A program made the position numbers and the translations under genes. The notes under the pieces are model-generated. The model worked only from the letters and a program-made list of their open reading frames with translations. It was not told where the DNA came from and ran no database searches. A stretch of DNA of 33,388 bases, taken from Gammaproteobacteria bacterium UBA7803. GTDB lineage: Bacteria; Pseudomonadota; Gammaproteobacteria; Pseudomonadales; Azotimanducaceae. Location of the stretch: assembly GCA_002480525.1 (NCBI GenBank), contig DLCH01000018.1, forward strand, positions 1-33,388, given 5' to 3'. Positions 1 through 6,939 of the stretch are shown in pieces (the stretch's first letter is position 1; every line of letters starts with the position of its first letter).

Positions 1-21
1 CAAATCCTGCCCCCGCTACCA
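1..21 (+). tRNA. 3' end of a tRNA, probably initiator tRNA-Met (partial)
   Basis: The first 21 bases read as a tRNA 3' half: a T-loop end, a T-stem 3' strand, the acceptor strand CCCCGCT, discriminator A and an encoded CCA at 19-21. The pattern matches the end of E. coli metY (initiator tRNA), differing at tRNA positions 63 and 72. In E. coli and Pseudomonas a tRNA-Met lies directly upstream of rimP, so synteny supports the assignment. The anticodon lies outside the window, so identity is inferred. Position 72 is T; if base 1 is C as in initiators, the 1-72 pair would stay mismatched, as needed for formylation. Confidence 0.8.
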
Positions 22-31
22 AAGGATTGAG

Positions 32-51
32 AGGCCCTGCGGGGCCTTTTT
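32..51 (+). terminator. Intrinsic terminator after the tRNA
   Basis: A 6-bp stem (32-37 with 42-47) with a TGCG loop is followed by T47-T51. It sits 10 nt after the tRNA CCA end and should terminate or help process the upstream tRNA transcript. Confidence 0.8.
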
Positions 52-88
52 AGCAGCAGGTCCATCAGACACCCTGCGGAGCATCCTT

Positions 89-102
89 GAGGTGGCCACC
101 TC
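89..102. promoter_or_regulatory. Perfect 14-bp palindrome upstream of rimP
   Basis: GAGGTGGCCACCTC is a perfect dyad between the tRNA terminator and the rimP leader hairpins. It overlaps a TTGAGG (87-92) that could be a -35, but no good -10 lies at 16-18 bp. It could be an operator or chance. No regulator is known to me for this sequence. Confidence 0.3.
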
Positions 103-135
103 GTATCGGTGTGTCGCCTGTGCGCATCGACAAGG

Positions 136-192
136 GCCCGGAAACGGGCGGCGTCGAGCGAAAGAAAAATGGGCGTATGCCCATTTTTTTTT
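136..192 (+). promoter_or_regulatory. rimP leader: GNRA hairpin plus intrinsic terminator (possible attenuator)
   Basis: GCCCG-GAAA-CGGGC (136-149) forms a hairpin with a GNRA tetraloop. Next comes a GGGC/GCCC stem (171-174 with 179-182), extended by A-T pairs out to 165/188, followed by a run of nine T (184-192). This is a strong intrinsic terminator placed about 85 nt before the rimP start, inside the leader. It either ends read-through from the tRNA or acts as an attenuator of the nusA operon. A terminator in this tRNA-rimP gap is known in enterics; the attenuation role here is inference. Confidence 0.7.
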
Positions 193-275
193 CCGTGCGT
201 TTTGTGCCGGCCGGCATCCCGGCGGACACGGCGGCGGCGCGAACGAGAAGACGAGGACAGGAGAGTCCCAACACG

Positions 276-764
276 TTGAACAAACGGGAAGATCAGCTCG
301 AGACCCTGCTCACTCCGGCCATAGAGGCGCTGGGGTGTGTGCTGTGGGGGCTCGAGTTCCTGTCCCAGGGGCACCGCTCCCGTCTGCGCATCTACATCGA
401 CCGGCCGGAAGGCGTCGGCGTCGACGACTGCGAGCGCGTCAGCCGGGAGGTGAGCGACCTGCTCGACGTCGAGGACATCATGCCCGCGGCGTACACGCTG
501 GAAGTGTCCTCGCCCGGCATGGACCGCATCCTGTTCAAGGCCGACCAGTACCAGGCCAATCTCGGTGCGGTGGTCGACGTGCGGTTGAATTTCCCCCTGG
601 ACGGACGCAAGCACATCGTCGGGGTGCTGGCAGGCCTGGAGGATGGCGAGGTCGTGGTGCAGCCGCTGGCCGGCAGCGGCGCGGATGCGGAGGCGGCCGA
701 CGAGGAGTACGTGCTGCCGCTGGAGAACATTCATCGGGCGCGGCTCGTTCCGCAGTTCGATTGA
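276..764 (+). CDS. rimP: Ribosome maturation factor RimP
   Basis: This is a 162-residue RimP, needed for early assembly of the 30S subunit in the cytoplasm. The family pattern is clear: an N-terminal alpha/beta domain with the DDCE..S and LEVSSPGMDR motifs (residues about 50-90), then a C-terminal Sm-like beta barrel ending in the usual R.VPQFD-type tail. A short Gly/Ala/Asp-rich insert (residues about 130-141) precedes the final strand. The reading frame is open further upstream, but homology begins at TTG 276. An AGGAG (259-263) lies 12 nt before it, a slightly long spacing, so a TTG start is inferred. It is the first gene of the rimP-nusA-infB operon. Confidence 0.93.
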   Translation: MNKREDQLETLLTPAIEALGCVLWGLEFLSQGHRSRLRIYIDRPEGVGVDDCERVSREVSDLLDVEDIMPAAYTLEVSSPGMDRILFKADQYQANLGAVVDVRLNFPLDGRKHIVGVLAGLEDGEVVVQPLAGSGADAEAADEEYVLPLENIHRARLVPQFD

Positions 765-825
765 GACGCATGCAAACGGTTGATCGGCGCCGGGAGGTCC
801 CGGCTGGCGCACCTGCGGGTGCGGT

Positions 826-842
826 GCCCCGCGAGGCGGGGC
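826..842 (+). promoter_or_regulatory. Intergenic hairpin before nusA
   Basis: A perfect 7-bp GC stem (826-832 with 836-842) with a GAG loop lies just upstream of the AAAGGA (847-852) that precedes the nusA ATG. There is no T-tract, so it is not an intrinsic terminator. It may stabilise the mRNA or tune nusA translation. Confidence 0.4.
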
Positions 843-863
843 GTTGAAAGGATCGAGTAGGTT

Positions 864-2399
864 ATGAGCAAAGAAGTGCTGTTGGTCGTGGAGTCCGTCT
901 CCCACGAGAAGGGCGTCCCGAAGGATGTGATCTTCGGGGCCATCGAGGCGGCTCTGGCCACGGCCACGAAGAAGCGCTACGACGAGAATGCGGACTTCCG
1001 GGTGGCCATCGATCGCGAGACCGGCGACTACGAGACCTACCGCCGCTGGACGGTGGCGGACCCGGAGGCCGTGGCGCAGGAAGCGCTGGAGTCCGAGGAC
1101 GAAGACGTCGAGTGGAATCCGGCTGCCCAGCTCACCGTCGAGGAAGCCCGTGAGCGCAAGCCCGACGCCCAGCTCGGCGACGTCATCGAGGATCCGGTGG
1201 AGTCGGTGGAGTTCGGCCGCATCGCGGCGCAGACCGCCAAGCAGGTCATCGTGCAGAAGGTGCGCGAGGCCGAGCGCGCCCAGGTCGTGGACGCCTACCT
1301 GCCCAGGGTCGGCGAGCTGGTCAGCGGCCAGGTCAAGAAGCTCGGGCGCGACAGCATCATCGTCGACCTCGGCAACAACGCCGAGGGCCTGCTGACCCGG
1401 GAGCACCTGATTCCCCGGGAGACCTTCCGGGTGGGCGACCGGCTGCGGGCGCTGCTGCTGGAGGTGCGCCCGGACAACCGCGGTCCCCAGCTCATCCTCA
1501 CCCGGACCTCGCCGCGCATGCTCGTCGAGCTGTTCAAGATCGAGGTTCCGGAAATCGCCGAGGAGATCATCGAGATCCGCGGCGCGGCCCGGGACGCGGG
1601 CTCGCGGGCGAAGATCGCCGTGCGCACCAACGACGGCCGCATCGATCCGGTGGGCGCCTGCGTCGGCATGCGCGGCTCCCGGGTCCAGGCCGTGTCGGGC
1701 GAGCTGGCGGGCGAGCGGATCGACATCGTGCCCTGGGACGACAACCCGGCCCAGCTCGTGATCAACGCCATGGCGCCGGCCGAGGTGCAGTCCATCGTGG
1801 TGGACGAGGACACGGGCTCGATGGACATCGCCGTCGAGGAGGACAACCTCGCCCAGGCCATCGGCCGTGGCGGGCAGAACGTCCGGCTGGCCAGCGAGCT
1901 GACGGGCTGGACGCTCAACATCATGACCGAGGAAGAAGCGGTCGCGAAGCAGGAAGAAGAGGCCAACCGCCTGATGGCCGACTTCATGGAATCCCTCGAG
2001 GTCGACGAGGACGTGGCGGCAGTGCTGGTGGAGGAAGGCTTCACCACGCTGGAGGAGATCGCCTACGTGCCCATCGAGGAGATGAAGAGCATCGAGGGCT
2101 TCGACGAGGAGATCGTCACCGAGCTGCGCAACCGGGCCAAGGACGCGCTGCTGACGCGGGCCATCGCCAGCGAGGAGCTGCTCGGCGAGAAGGAGCCGGC
2201 CGAGGACCTCCTGAACATGGAAGGCATGGACCGCCATCTGGCCTACCTGCTGGCCAACAACGACGTCGTGACCATGGAAGACCTGGCCGAGCTGGCCGTG
2301 CCGGATCTGCTGGAAATCGCAGAGGATCTGGGCGAGGAGAAGGCCGCGGAGCTCATCATGACCGCCCGGGCGCCATGGTTCGAGGACGCCGAGGAATAA
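864..2399 (+). CDS. nusA: Transcription termination/antitermination factor NusA
   Basis: A 511-residue NusA that binds RNA polymerase and acts in pausing, termination, rRNA antitermination and repair. Domains in order: the RNAP-binding N-terminal domain (1-130), an S1 domain (about 135-200, around GQVKKLGRDSIIVDL), KH1 (about 230-300, GMRGSRVQAV), KH2 (about 305-350, AIGRGGQNVRLA), then two acidic helix-hairpin-helix repeats (about 370-430 and 445-505). The two C-terminal repeats are the AR1/AR2 arrangement typical of proteobacterial NusA, which contacts the alpha subunit CTD. The ATG start has AAAGGA about 11 nt upstream. The infB start follows 13 nt after the stop. NusA is also expected to act on the boxA of the rRNA leader at the other end of this window. 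Confidence 0.98.
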   Translation: MSKEVLLVVESVSHEKGVPKDVIFGAIEAALATATKKRYDENADFRVAIDRETGDYETYRRWTVADPEAVAQEALESEDEDVEWNPAAQLTVEEARERKPDAQLGDVIEDPVESVEFGRIAAQTAKQVIVQKVREAERAQVVDAYLPRVGELVSGQVKKLGRDSIIVDLGNNAEGLLTREHLIPRETFRVGDRLRALLLEVRPDNRGPQLILTRTSPRMLVELFKIEVPEIAEEIIEIRGAARDAGSRAKIAVRTNDGRIDPVGACVGMRGSRVQAVSGELAGERIDIVPWDDNPAQLVINAMAPAEVQSIVVDEDTGSMDIAVEEDNLAQAIGRGGQNVRLASELTGWTLNIMTEEEAVAKQEEEANRLMADFMESLEVDEDVAAVLVEEGFTTLEEIAYVPIEEMKSIEGFDEEIVTELRNRAKDALLTRAIASEELLGEKEPAEDLLNMEGMDRHLAYLLANNDVVTMEDLAELAVPDLLEIAEDLGEEKAAELIMTARAPWFEDAEE

Positions 2400-2412
2400 A
2401 AGGGGATACGGC

Positions 2413-5175
2413 ATGTCGGATGTCACCGTAAAACAACTGGCGGAGTCGGTCGGCGCCCCCGTGGACCGTCTGCTCAAGCAGATGAACGAGGCGGGCCTGC
2501 CCCACTCGAGCGAGGGTGAGCCGGTCACCGAGGACCAGAAGCAGACGCTGCTGTCGTTTCTGAAGCGCAGCCACGGGTCCAGCGACACCGCGGCGCCGAA
2601 GAAGATCACGCTCAAGCGCCGGTCGGTCGGCACGCTGAAGTCCGGCCAGGGCCGGTCCGGGCGCAACGTCACCGTCGAGGTGCGCCGCAAGCGCACCTTC
2701 GTGAAGCGTGCCGAGCCCGAGGCCGAGGAAGCGCCTGCGGCGGCCGAAGCCGAAGCGGCGGCTGCCGCCGAGGCGGAAGCCGAGGCCCTGGAAAGCGCGC
2801 CGGAGACGGCCGCCCCCGCGGCCGCCGAGGCTCCGGAGGCGGAAACCCCCGCGCCGGAAGTCGAGGAAACCGCCGCGGAGTCCGAAGCGGAGACCGCCGC
2901 GGAAGCGGAGCCGGAAGCGGCCGAGCCCGAGCCGTCCGCCGAGCCCGAGCAAGCTGCGGAGCCCGCGGAGGCGAAGCCTGCGCCGGTCCGCCAGCGCCGG
3001 ATGAGCCAGGCCCAGATCGAGATGCAGCGCATCCGCGAGCAGGAAGAAGCCCGGATGGCTGCCGCCGAGCAGAAGCGCCGCGAGGCCGCCGAGGCCGACC
3101 AGCGGCGCGCCGAGGCCCGGGAGAAGGCCGAGCGGGAGCGCCAGGAGGCCGAGCGCAAGGCAGCGGAGGCCGCCAAGGCCAAGGCCGAGCCGGAAAATCT
3201 GGTGGAGGCCACCGTGGCCGCGCAGGCCCAGGCCCAGGCCAGCGAGAAGGCCGGCAAGCACCGCCGCGGCAAGGAGCGCGATCGCGGCAAGGACGATTTC
3301 GCCGGGCGCGGCCGCCGTCGCGAGCTGTCGCTGAAGAGCGAGCGCCGCGGCAAGCGTCGCCAGCACCAGGGGCCGCTGAAGGTCGACCAGCAGGGCGGCG
3401 AGTTCCGGCCCACCGACTTCATCGCGCGTGAGGTCGAGGTGCCCGACGTGCTGACCGTCGGCGAGCTGGCGAGCCGGATGTCGGTCAAGGCCGGCGAAGT
3501 GATCAAGACGCTCATGAATATGGGCGTGATGGCCACCATCAACCAGACGGTCGACCAGGACACGGCGGTGATCGTCGTCGAGGAAATGGGGCACCGGCCC
3601 AAGGTGATCCACGAGGACGCCATCGAGAAGCAGCTCGAGGCGTCGCTGGAGGTGGAAGGCGAGGAGCATCCGCGGCCGCCGGTGGTGACCGTGATGGGTC
3701 ACGTCGACCACGGCAAGACGTCGCTGCTCGACTACATCCGCAAGACCCGGGTGACCAGCGGCGAGGCCGGGGGCATCACCCAGCACATCGGGGCCTACGG
3801 CGTCGACACGCCGAATGGCCGCATCACCTTCATCGACACCCCCGGCCACGCGGCGTTCACCGCCATGCGGGCCCGGGGCGCTCAGTCCACGGACATCGTG
3901 ATTCTGGTGGTCGCCGCCGACGACGGGGTCATGCCCCAGACCGAGGAGGCCATCCAGCATGCCCAGGCCGCCGGGGTGCCCATCGTCGTGGCGATCAACA
4001 AGATCGACCTGGAGGGCGCCGACCCGGAGCGGGTGATCAACGAGCTGGCGGCCAAGAACGTCGTGCCGGAAGAGTGGGGTGGCGACACCCAGTTCGTGAA
4101 GGTCTCCGCCCACACCGGCGAAGGCATCGACCAGCTGCTCGAGGCGGTGCTGCTGCAGTCCGAGATTCTCGAGCTCAAGGCCGTGCCCGAGGCGCCGGGC
4201 CGCGGCGTGGTCATCGAATCCCGCCTGGACCGGGGCCGTGGTCCCGTGGCCACCGTGCTGGTGCAGAACGGCACCCTGAAGCAGGGCGACATCATCATCG
4301 CCGGCGAGTACTTCGGCCGGGTGCGGGCCATGCTCAACGAGACCGGCGACCAGGAGAAGGAAGCCGGCCCGTCGGTGCCCGTCGAGGTGCTCGGCCTGAA
4401 CGGCACGCCGGACGCGGGTGACGAGTTCTCGGTGGCCTCCGACGAGCGGACCGCCCGGGAGCTGGCCGAGTTCCGCCGGGACAAGAGCCACGAGCACCGG
4501 CTCGCGCTCCAGCAGGCCGCGAAGATGGAGAACATGTTCGCCGGCCTCGGCGAGGGCGAGAAGCGGGTCCTCAAGGTGGTCCTCAAGGCCGACGTGCGCG
4601 GCAGCCTCGAGGCGCTCACCCAGGCCCTGGGCGACCTCGGCAACGACGAGGTGTCGGTCAACGTGCTCGGCTCCGGCGTCGGTGGCATCACCGAGACGGA
4701 CGCCAACATGGCGCTTACCTACGGGGCGGTGATCTTCGGCTTCAACGTCCGGGCGGACAACTCGGCGAAGACCATCATCGAGCGCGAAGGCATCGAGCTG
4801 CGCTACTACAGCATCATCTACGAGCTGCTCGACGACGTGAAGCAGGTGCTGTCGGGCATGCTGAGCCCGGAAGTGCGCGAGGAGATCGTCGGCGTGGCCG
4901 AGGTCCGGGACGTGTTCCGCTCGCCGCGCTTCGGCCAGGTGGCCGGCTGCATGGTCACCGAGGGCACGGTCTACCGCAACAAGCCGATCCGCGTGCTGCG
5001 CGACAACGTGGTCATCTTCGAAGGGGCGCTCGAGTCCCTGCGGCGGTTCAAGGACGACGTCAACGAAGTGCGCGCCGGCACCGAATGCGGCATCGGCGTG
5101 CGCAACTACAACGACATCCGTCCCGGCGACCAGATCGAGGTGTTCGACACCAAAGAGGTCGCGCGGGAGCTGTGA
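2413..5175 (+). CDS. infB: Translation initiation factor IF-2
   Basis: A 920-residue IF2, the GTPase that brings formyl-Met-tRNA to the 30S subunit and promotes subunit joining. It opens with the small IF2_N helical domain (1-50). An Ala/Glu/Pro-rich acidic linker (about 98-193) and a strongly charged, probably coiled-coil segment (about 196-265) follow, with a second IF2_N-type domain at about 335-385. The GTPase core has G1 GHVDHGKT (429-436), G3 DTPGH (about 475) and G4 NKID (about 529). Domains II, III and the tRNA-binding IV complete it. A GGGG lies about 8 nt before the ATG. It is slightly longer than E. coli IF2 (890 residues) because of the linker. Internal starts giving short isoforms, as in E. 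coli, cannot be judged here. Confidence 0.98.
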   Translation: MSDVTVKQLAESVGAPVDRLLKQMNEAGLPHSSEGEPVTEDQKQTLLSFLKRSHGSSDTAAPKKITLKRRSVGTLKSGQGRSGRNVTVEVRRKRTFVKRAEPEAEEAPAAAEAEAAAAAEAEAEALESAPETAAPAAAEAPEAETPAPEVEETAAESEAETAAEAEPEAAEPEPSAEPEQAAEPAEAKPAPVRQRRMSQAQIEMQRIREQEEARMAAAEQKRREAAEADQRRAEAREKAERERQEAERKAAEAAKAKAEPENLVEATVAAQAQAQASEKAGKHRRGKERDRGKDDFAGRGRRRELSLKSERRGKRRQHQGPLKVDQQGGEFRPTDFIAREVEVPDVLTVGELASRMSVKAGEVIKTLMNMGVMATINQTVDQDTAVIVVEEMGHRPKVIHEDAIEKQLEASLEVEGEEHPRPPVVTVMGHVDHGKTSLLDYIRKTRVTSGEAGGITQHIGAYGVDTPNGRITFIDTPGHAAFTAMRARGAQSTDIVILVVAADDGVMPQTEEAIQHAQAAGVPIVVAINKIDLEGADPERVINELAAKNVVPEEWGGDTQFVKVSAHTGEGIDQLLEAVLLQSEILELKAVPEAPGRGVVIESRLDRGRGPVATVLVQNGTLKQGDIIIAGEYFGRVRAMLNETGDQEKEAGPSVPVEVLGLNGTPDAGDEFSVASDERTARELAEFRRDKSHEHRLALQQAAKMENMFAGLGEGEKRVLKVVLKADVRGSLEALTQALGDLGNDEVSVNVLGSGVGGITETDANMALTYGAVIFGFNVRADNSAKTIIEREGIELRYYSIIYELLDDVKQVLSGMLSPEVREEIVGVAEVRDVFRSPRFGQVAGCMVTEGTVYRNKPIRVLRDNVVIFEGALESLRRFKDDVNEVRAGTECGIGVRNYNDIRPGDQIEVFDTKEVAREL

Positions 5176-5208
5176 TGACGGAGTACGGCAACGCCACGAG
5201 GTGGAACG

Positions 5209-5610
5209 ATGGCGGATTCCGGGCGTGACCTTCGGGTCGCCGATTTCATCCGTGACGAACTGGCGTCGATCATCTCCCGCGAGATGCGGGACCCGCGCGT
5301 GGGCCTGGTGAACGTCAACGAGGTCAAGGTGAGCCGGGACCTGTCCTACGCGGACGTCTACGTGTCGTCGCTGGACGCCGACACCGCCGAGTCCCGGCAG
5401 ACGCTGATCGAGGTGCTAAACGGCGCGGCGGGTTTCTTCCGCTCGGAGCTGGCCAAGCGTCACCGCATGCGCACGACGCCGCGGCTGCGCATTCATTACG
5501 ACGAGCTGATGGAGGAAGGTCCGCGGCTCGAGGCGCTGATCGAAAAGGCCGTGGCATCGGACCGGCGCCAGCACGGCGAAGGCGATGACGGAGGCGACGG
5601 CCATGGCTAA
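5209..5610 (+). CDS. rbfA: 30S ribosome-binding factor RbfA
   Basis: A 133-residue RbfA, a KH-fold protein that binds the 30S subunit near the 5' end of 16S rRNA and helps late maturation and cold adaptation. The family pattern is visible: RVADFIRDELA at the N-terminus, DPRVGLVNVNEVKVSRDLSYA in the middle and a RTTPRLRIHYDE strand. The C-terminal tail is acidic and Gly-rich. A GAGGTGG precedes the ATG. The stop overlaps the start region of truB, so the two are translationally coupled. The 33-nt gap after infB shows no terminator. Confidence 0.96.
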   Translation: MADSGRDLRVADFIRDELASIISREMRDPRVGLVNVNEVKVSRDLSYADVYVSSLDADTAESRQTLIEVLNGAAGFFRSELAKRHRMRTTPRLRIHYDELMEEGPRLEALIEKAVASDRRQHGEGDDGGDGHG

Positions 5611-6523
5611 GCGCCGCCGCGGCCGCGACGTCAGCGGCATCCTGGTGGTGGACAAACCCCAGGGCTGGAGCTCCAACGACGCGGTGCAGAAGGCCAAGCG
5701 GCTGTTCAATGCCCGCAAGGTCGGTCACACCGGCGCGCTGGACCCGCTGGCGACTGGCGTGCTGCCGCTGTGTTTCGGCGAGGCCACCAAGTTTTCCCAG
5801 TACCTGCTGTCCTCCGACAAGAAGTACTGGACCCGGATCAAGCTCGGCGTGGCGACGGACAGCGGCGATTCCGACGGGAACGTCATGGCCACCCGGCCGG
5901 TCGAAGGTATCGACGAGGCCCGGGTCGAGGCCGCGCTGGAGTTCTTCCGCGGCGAGATCGACCAGGTGCCGTCCATGTTTTCCGCGGTGAAGCACCAGGG
6001 CCAGCCGCTCTACAAGCTGGCCCGGCAGGGCATCGAGATCGAGCGGGAAGCGCGGCGGGTCAAGATATTCTCCAACGAGCTGGTATCGCTGGAGGGCGAC
6101 GAGCTGACGCTGTCGATTCATTGCAGCAAGGGCACCTACGTGCGCACCATCGCCCAGGAACTCGGTGAGCACCTGGGCTGCGGCGGTCACGTCGTGGCTC
6201 TGCGGCGGCTCTCCGCCGGTCCGTTCACCGAGCAGGACATGGTGACCTTCGAGACCCTCGAAGCGGCGCTCGAGCAGGGCTCCCTGGACCCGTTCCTGCT
6301 GCCGGTGGCGAGCGCCGTCGGCGACTGGCCGGAGATCACGCTCAGTGACGATACGGCGTACTATCTGCGCCAGGGGCAGCCGGTGCTGGTGCCCCAGGCA
6401 CCGTCCAGCGGCTGGGTACGGCTGTCGGAGCGGCTGGACGAAGGCGCCACGCGGTTTCTCGGCGTGGGCGAAGTTCTCGACGACGGGCGGGTCGCACCGC
6501 GCCGGCTCGTCGTTTCAACATGA
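5603..6523 (+). CDS. truB: tRNA pseudouridine(55) synthase TruB
   Basis: TruB makes pseudouridine 55 in the T-loop of tRNAs. The GHTGALDPLATG motif holds the catalytic Asp (residue 47 with this start). The KP.GWSS N-terminal motif, the Y..L.R.G motif and the C-terminal PUA-like domain are all present. I chose ATG 5603 (306 residues) because a perfect GGAGG (5590-5594) sits 8 nt upstream; an in-frame ATG at 5585 has no comparable site. With this start the gene overlaps the rbfA stop by 8 nt, which fits coupled translation. Confidence 0.96.
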   Translation: MAKRRRGRDVSGILVVDKPQGWSSNDAVQKAKRLFNARKVGHTGALDPLATGVLPLCFGEATKFSQYLLSSDKKYWTRIKLGVATDSGDSDGNVMATRPVEGIDEARVEAALEFFRGEIDQVPSMFSAVKHQGQPLYKLARQGIEIEREARRVKIFSNELVSLEGDELTLSIHCSKGTYVRTIAQELGEHLGCGGHVVALRRLSAGPFTEQDMVTFETLEAALEQGSLDPFLLPVASAVGDWPEITLSDDTAYYLRQGQPVLVPQAPSSGWVRLSERLDEGATRFLGVGEVLDDGRVAPRRLVVST

Positions 6524-6533
6524 GGCGTCTGTA

Positions 6534-6576
6534 AATATGCGCGGATGGCCTCTTCATTCAAACAGGCATATTGGAG
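6534..6576 (+). promoter_or_regulatory. rpsO leader stem next to the ribosome-binding site
   Basis: AATATGC (6534-6540) pairs perfectly with GCATATT (6566-6572), closing a 25-nt internal segment and ending directly against the GGAG ribosome-binding site (6573-6576) of rpsO. S15 represses its own synthesis through structured leaders in many bacteria, with different structures in different groups. This stem is a candidate for such a site; S15 binding is inference. Confidence 0.5.
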
Positions 6577-6585
6577 TATCCAAAC

Positions 6586-6855
6586 ATGGCACTGTCTGCA
6601 GCAACCAAAGCTGAAATCATCAAGGAATATGCGGTCGAGGAAGGCGATACCGGATCCCCCGAGGTCCAGGTCGCCCTGCTGACGCACAACATCAACGCGC
6701 TGCAGGAGCATTTCCGCTCCCACAAGCAGGATCACCACTCCCGTCGGGGACTGATCCGGATGGTCAATCAGCGACGCAAGCTGCTCGACTACCTGAAGCG
6801 CAAGAACGCCAGCCGCTATGCGGAGCTGATCAACCGGCTGGGTCTGCGCAGGTAA
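6586..6855 (+). CDS. rpsO: 30S ribosomal protein S15
   Basis: An 89-residue S15, exactly the usual length. It binds the 16S rRNA three-way junction (helices 20-22) and bridges to 23S rRNA. The conserved H..DHHSRRGL segment and the MVNQRRKLLDYL segment are present. ATG 6586 gives the correct N-terminus (MALSAATK), with GGAG (6573-6576) 9 nt upstream; the in-frame TTG at 6571 is not needed. It is followed by pnp, the universal partner in this operon. Confidence 0.98.
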   Translation: MALSAATKAEIIKEYAVEEGDTGSPEVQVALLTHNINALQEHFRSHKQDHHSRRGLIRMVNQRRKLLDYLKRKNASRYAELINRLGLRR

Positions 6856-6858
6856 GTG

Positions 6859-6881
6859 CGTGCCGGCCATCGGCCGGCACG
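6859..6881 (+). promoter_or_regulatory. rpsO-pnp intergenic hairpin
   Basis: A perfect 10-bp GC-rich stem (6859-6868 with 6872-6881) with a 3-nt loop starts 3 nt after the rpsO stop. It has no T-tract. In E. coli a stem-loop in this same gap is cut by RNase III and is the target of PNPase autoregulation, so this is the likely equivalent. It could also protect the rpsO 3' end. Confidence 0.6.
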
Positions 6882-6939
6882 TGAGTCGCCCGGGGCAATG
6901 GGGCCGCGGGCGGCGTGGAAGAATTACGGAGGATAAGGT

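Noticed and set aside
87..275. Upstream extension of the rimP frame
   Set aside because: It reads through the leader hairpins and the terminator; homology starts at TTG 276.
2356..4497. 713-residue minus-strand open frame opposite infB
   Set aside because: A long shadow frame caused by high GC; no domain, and infB is certain.
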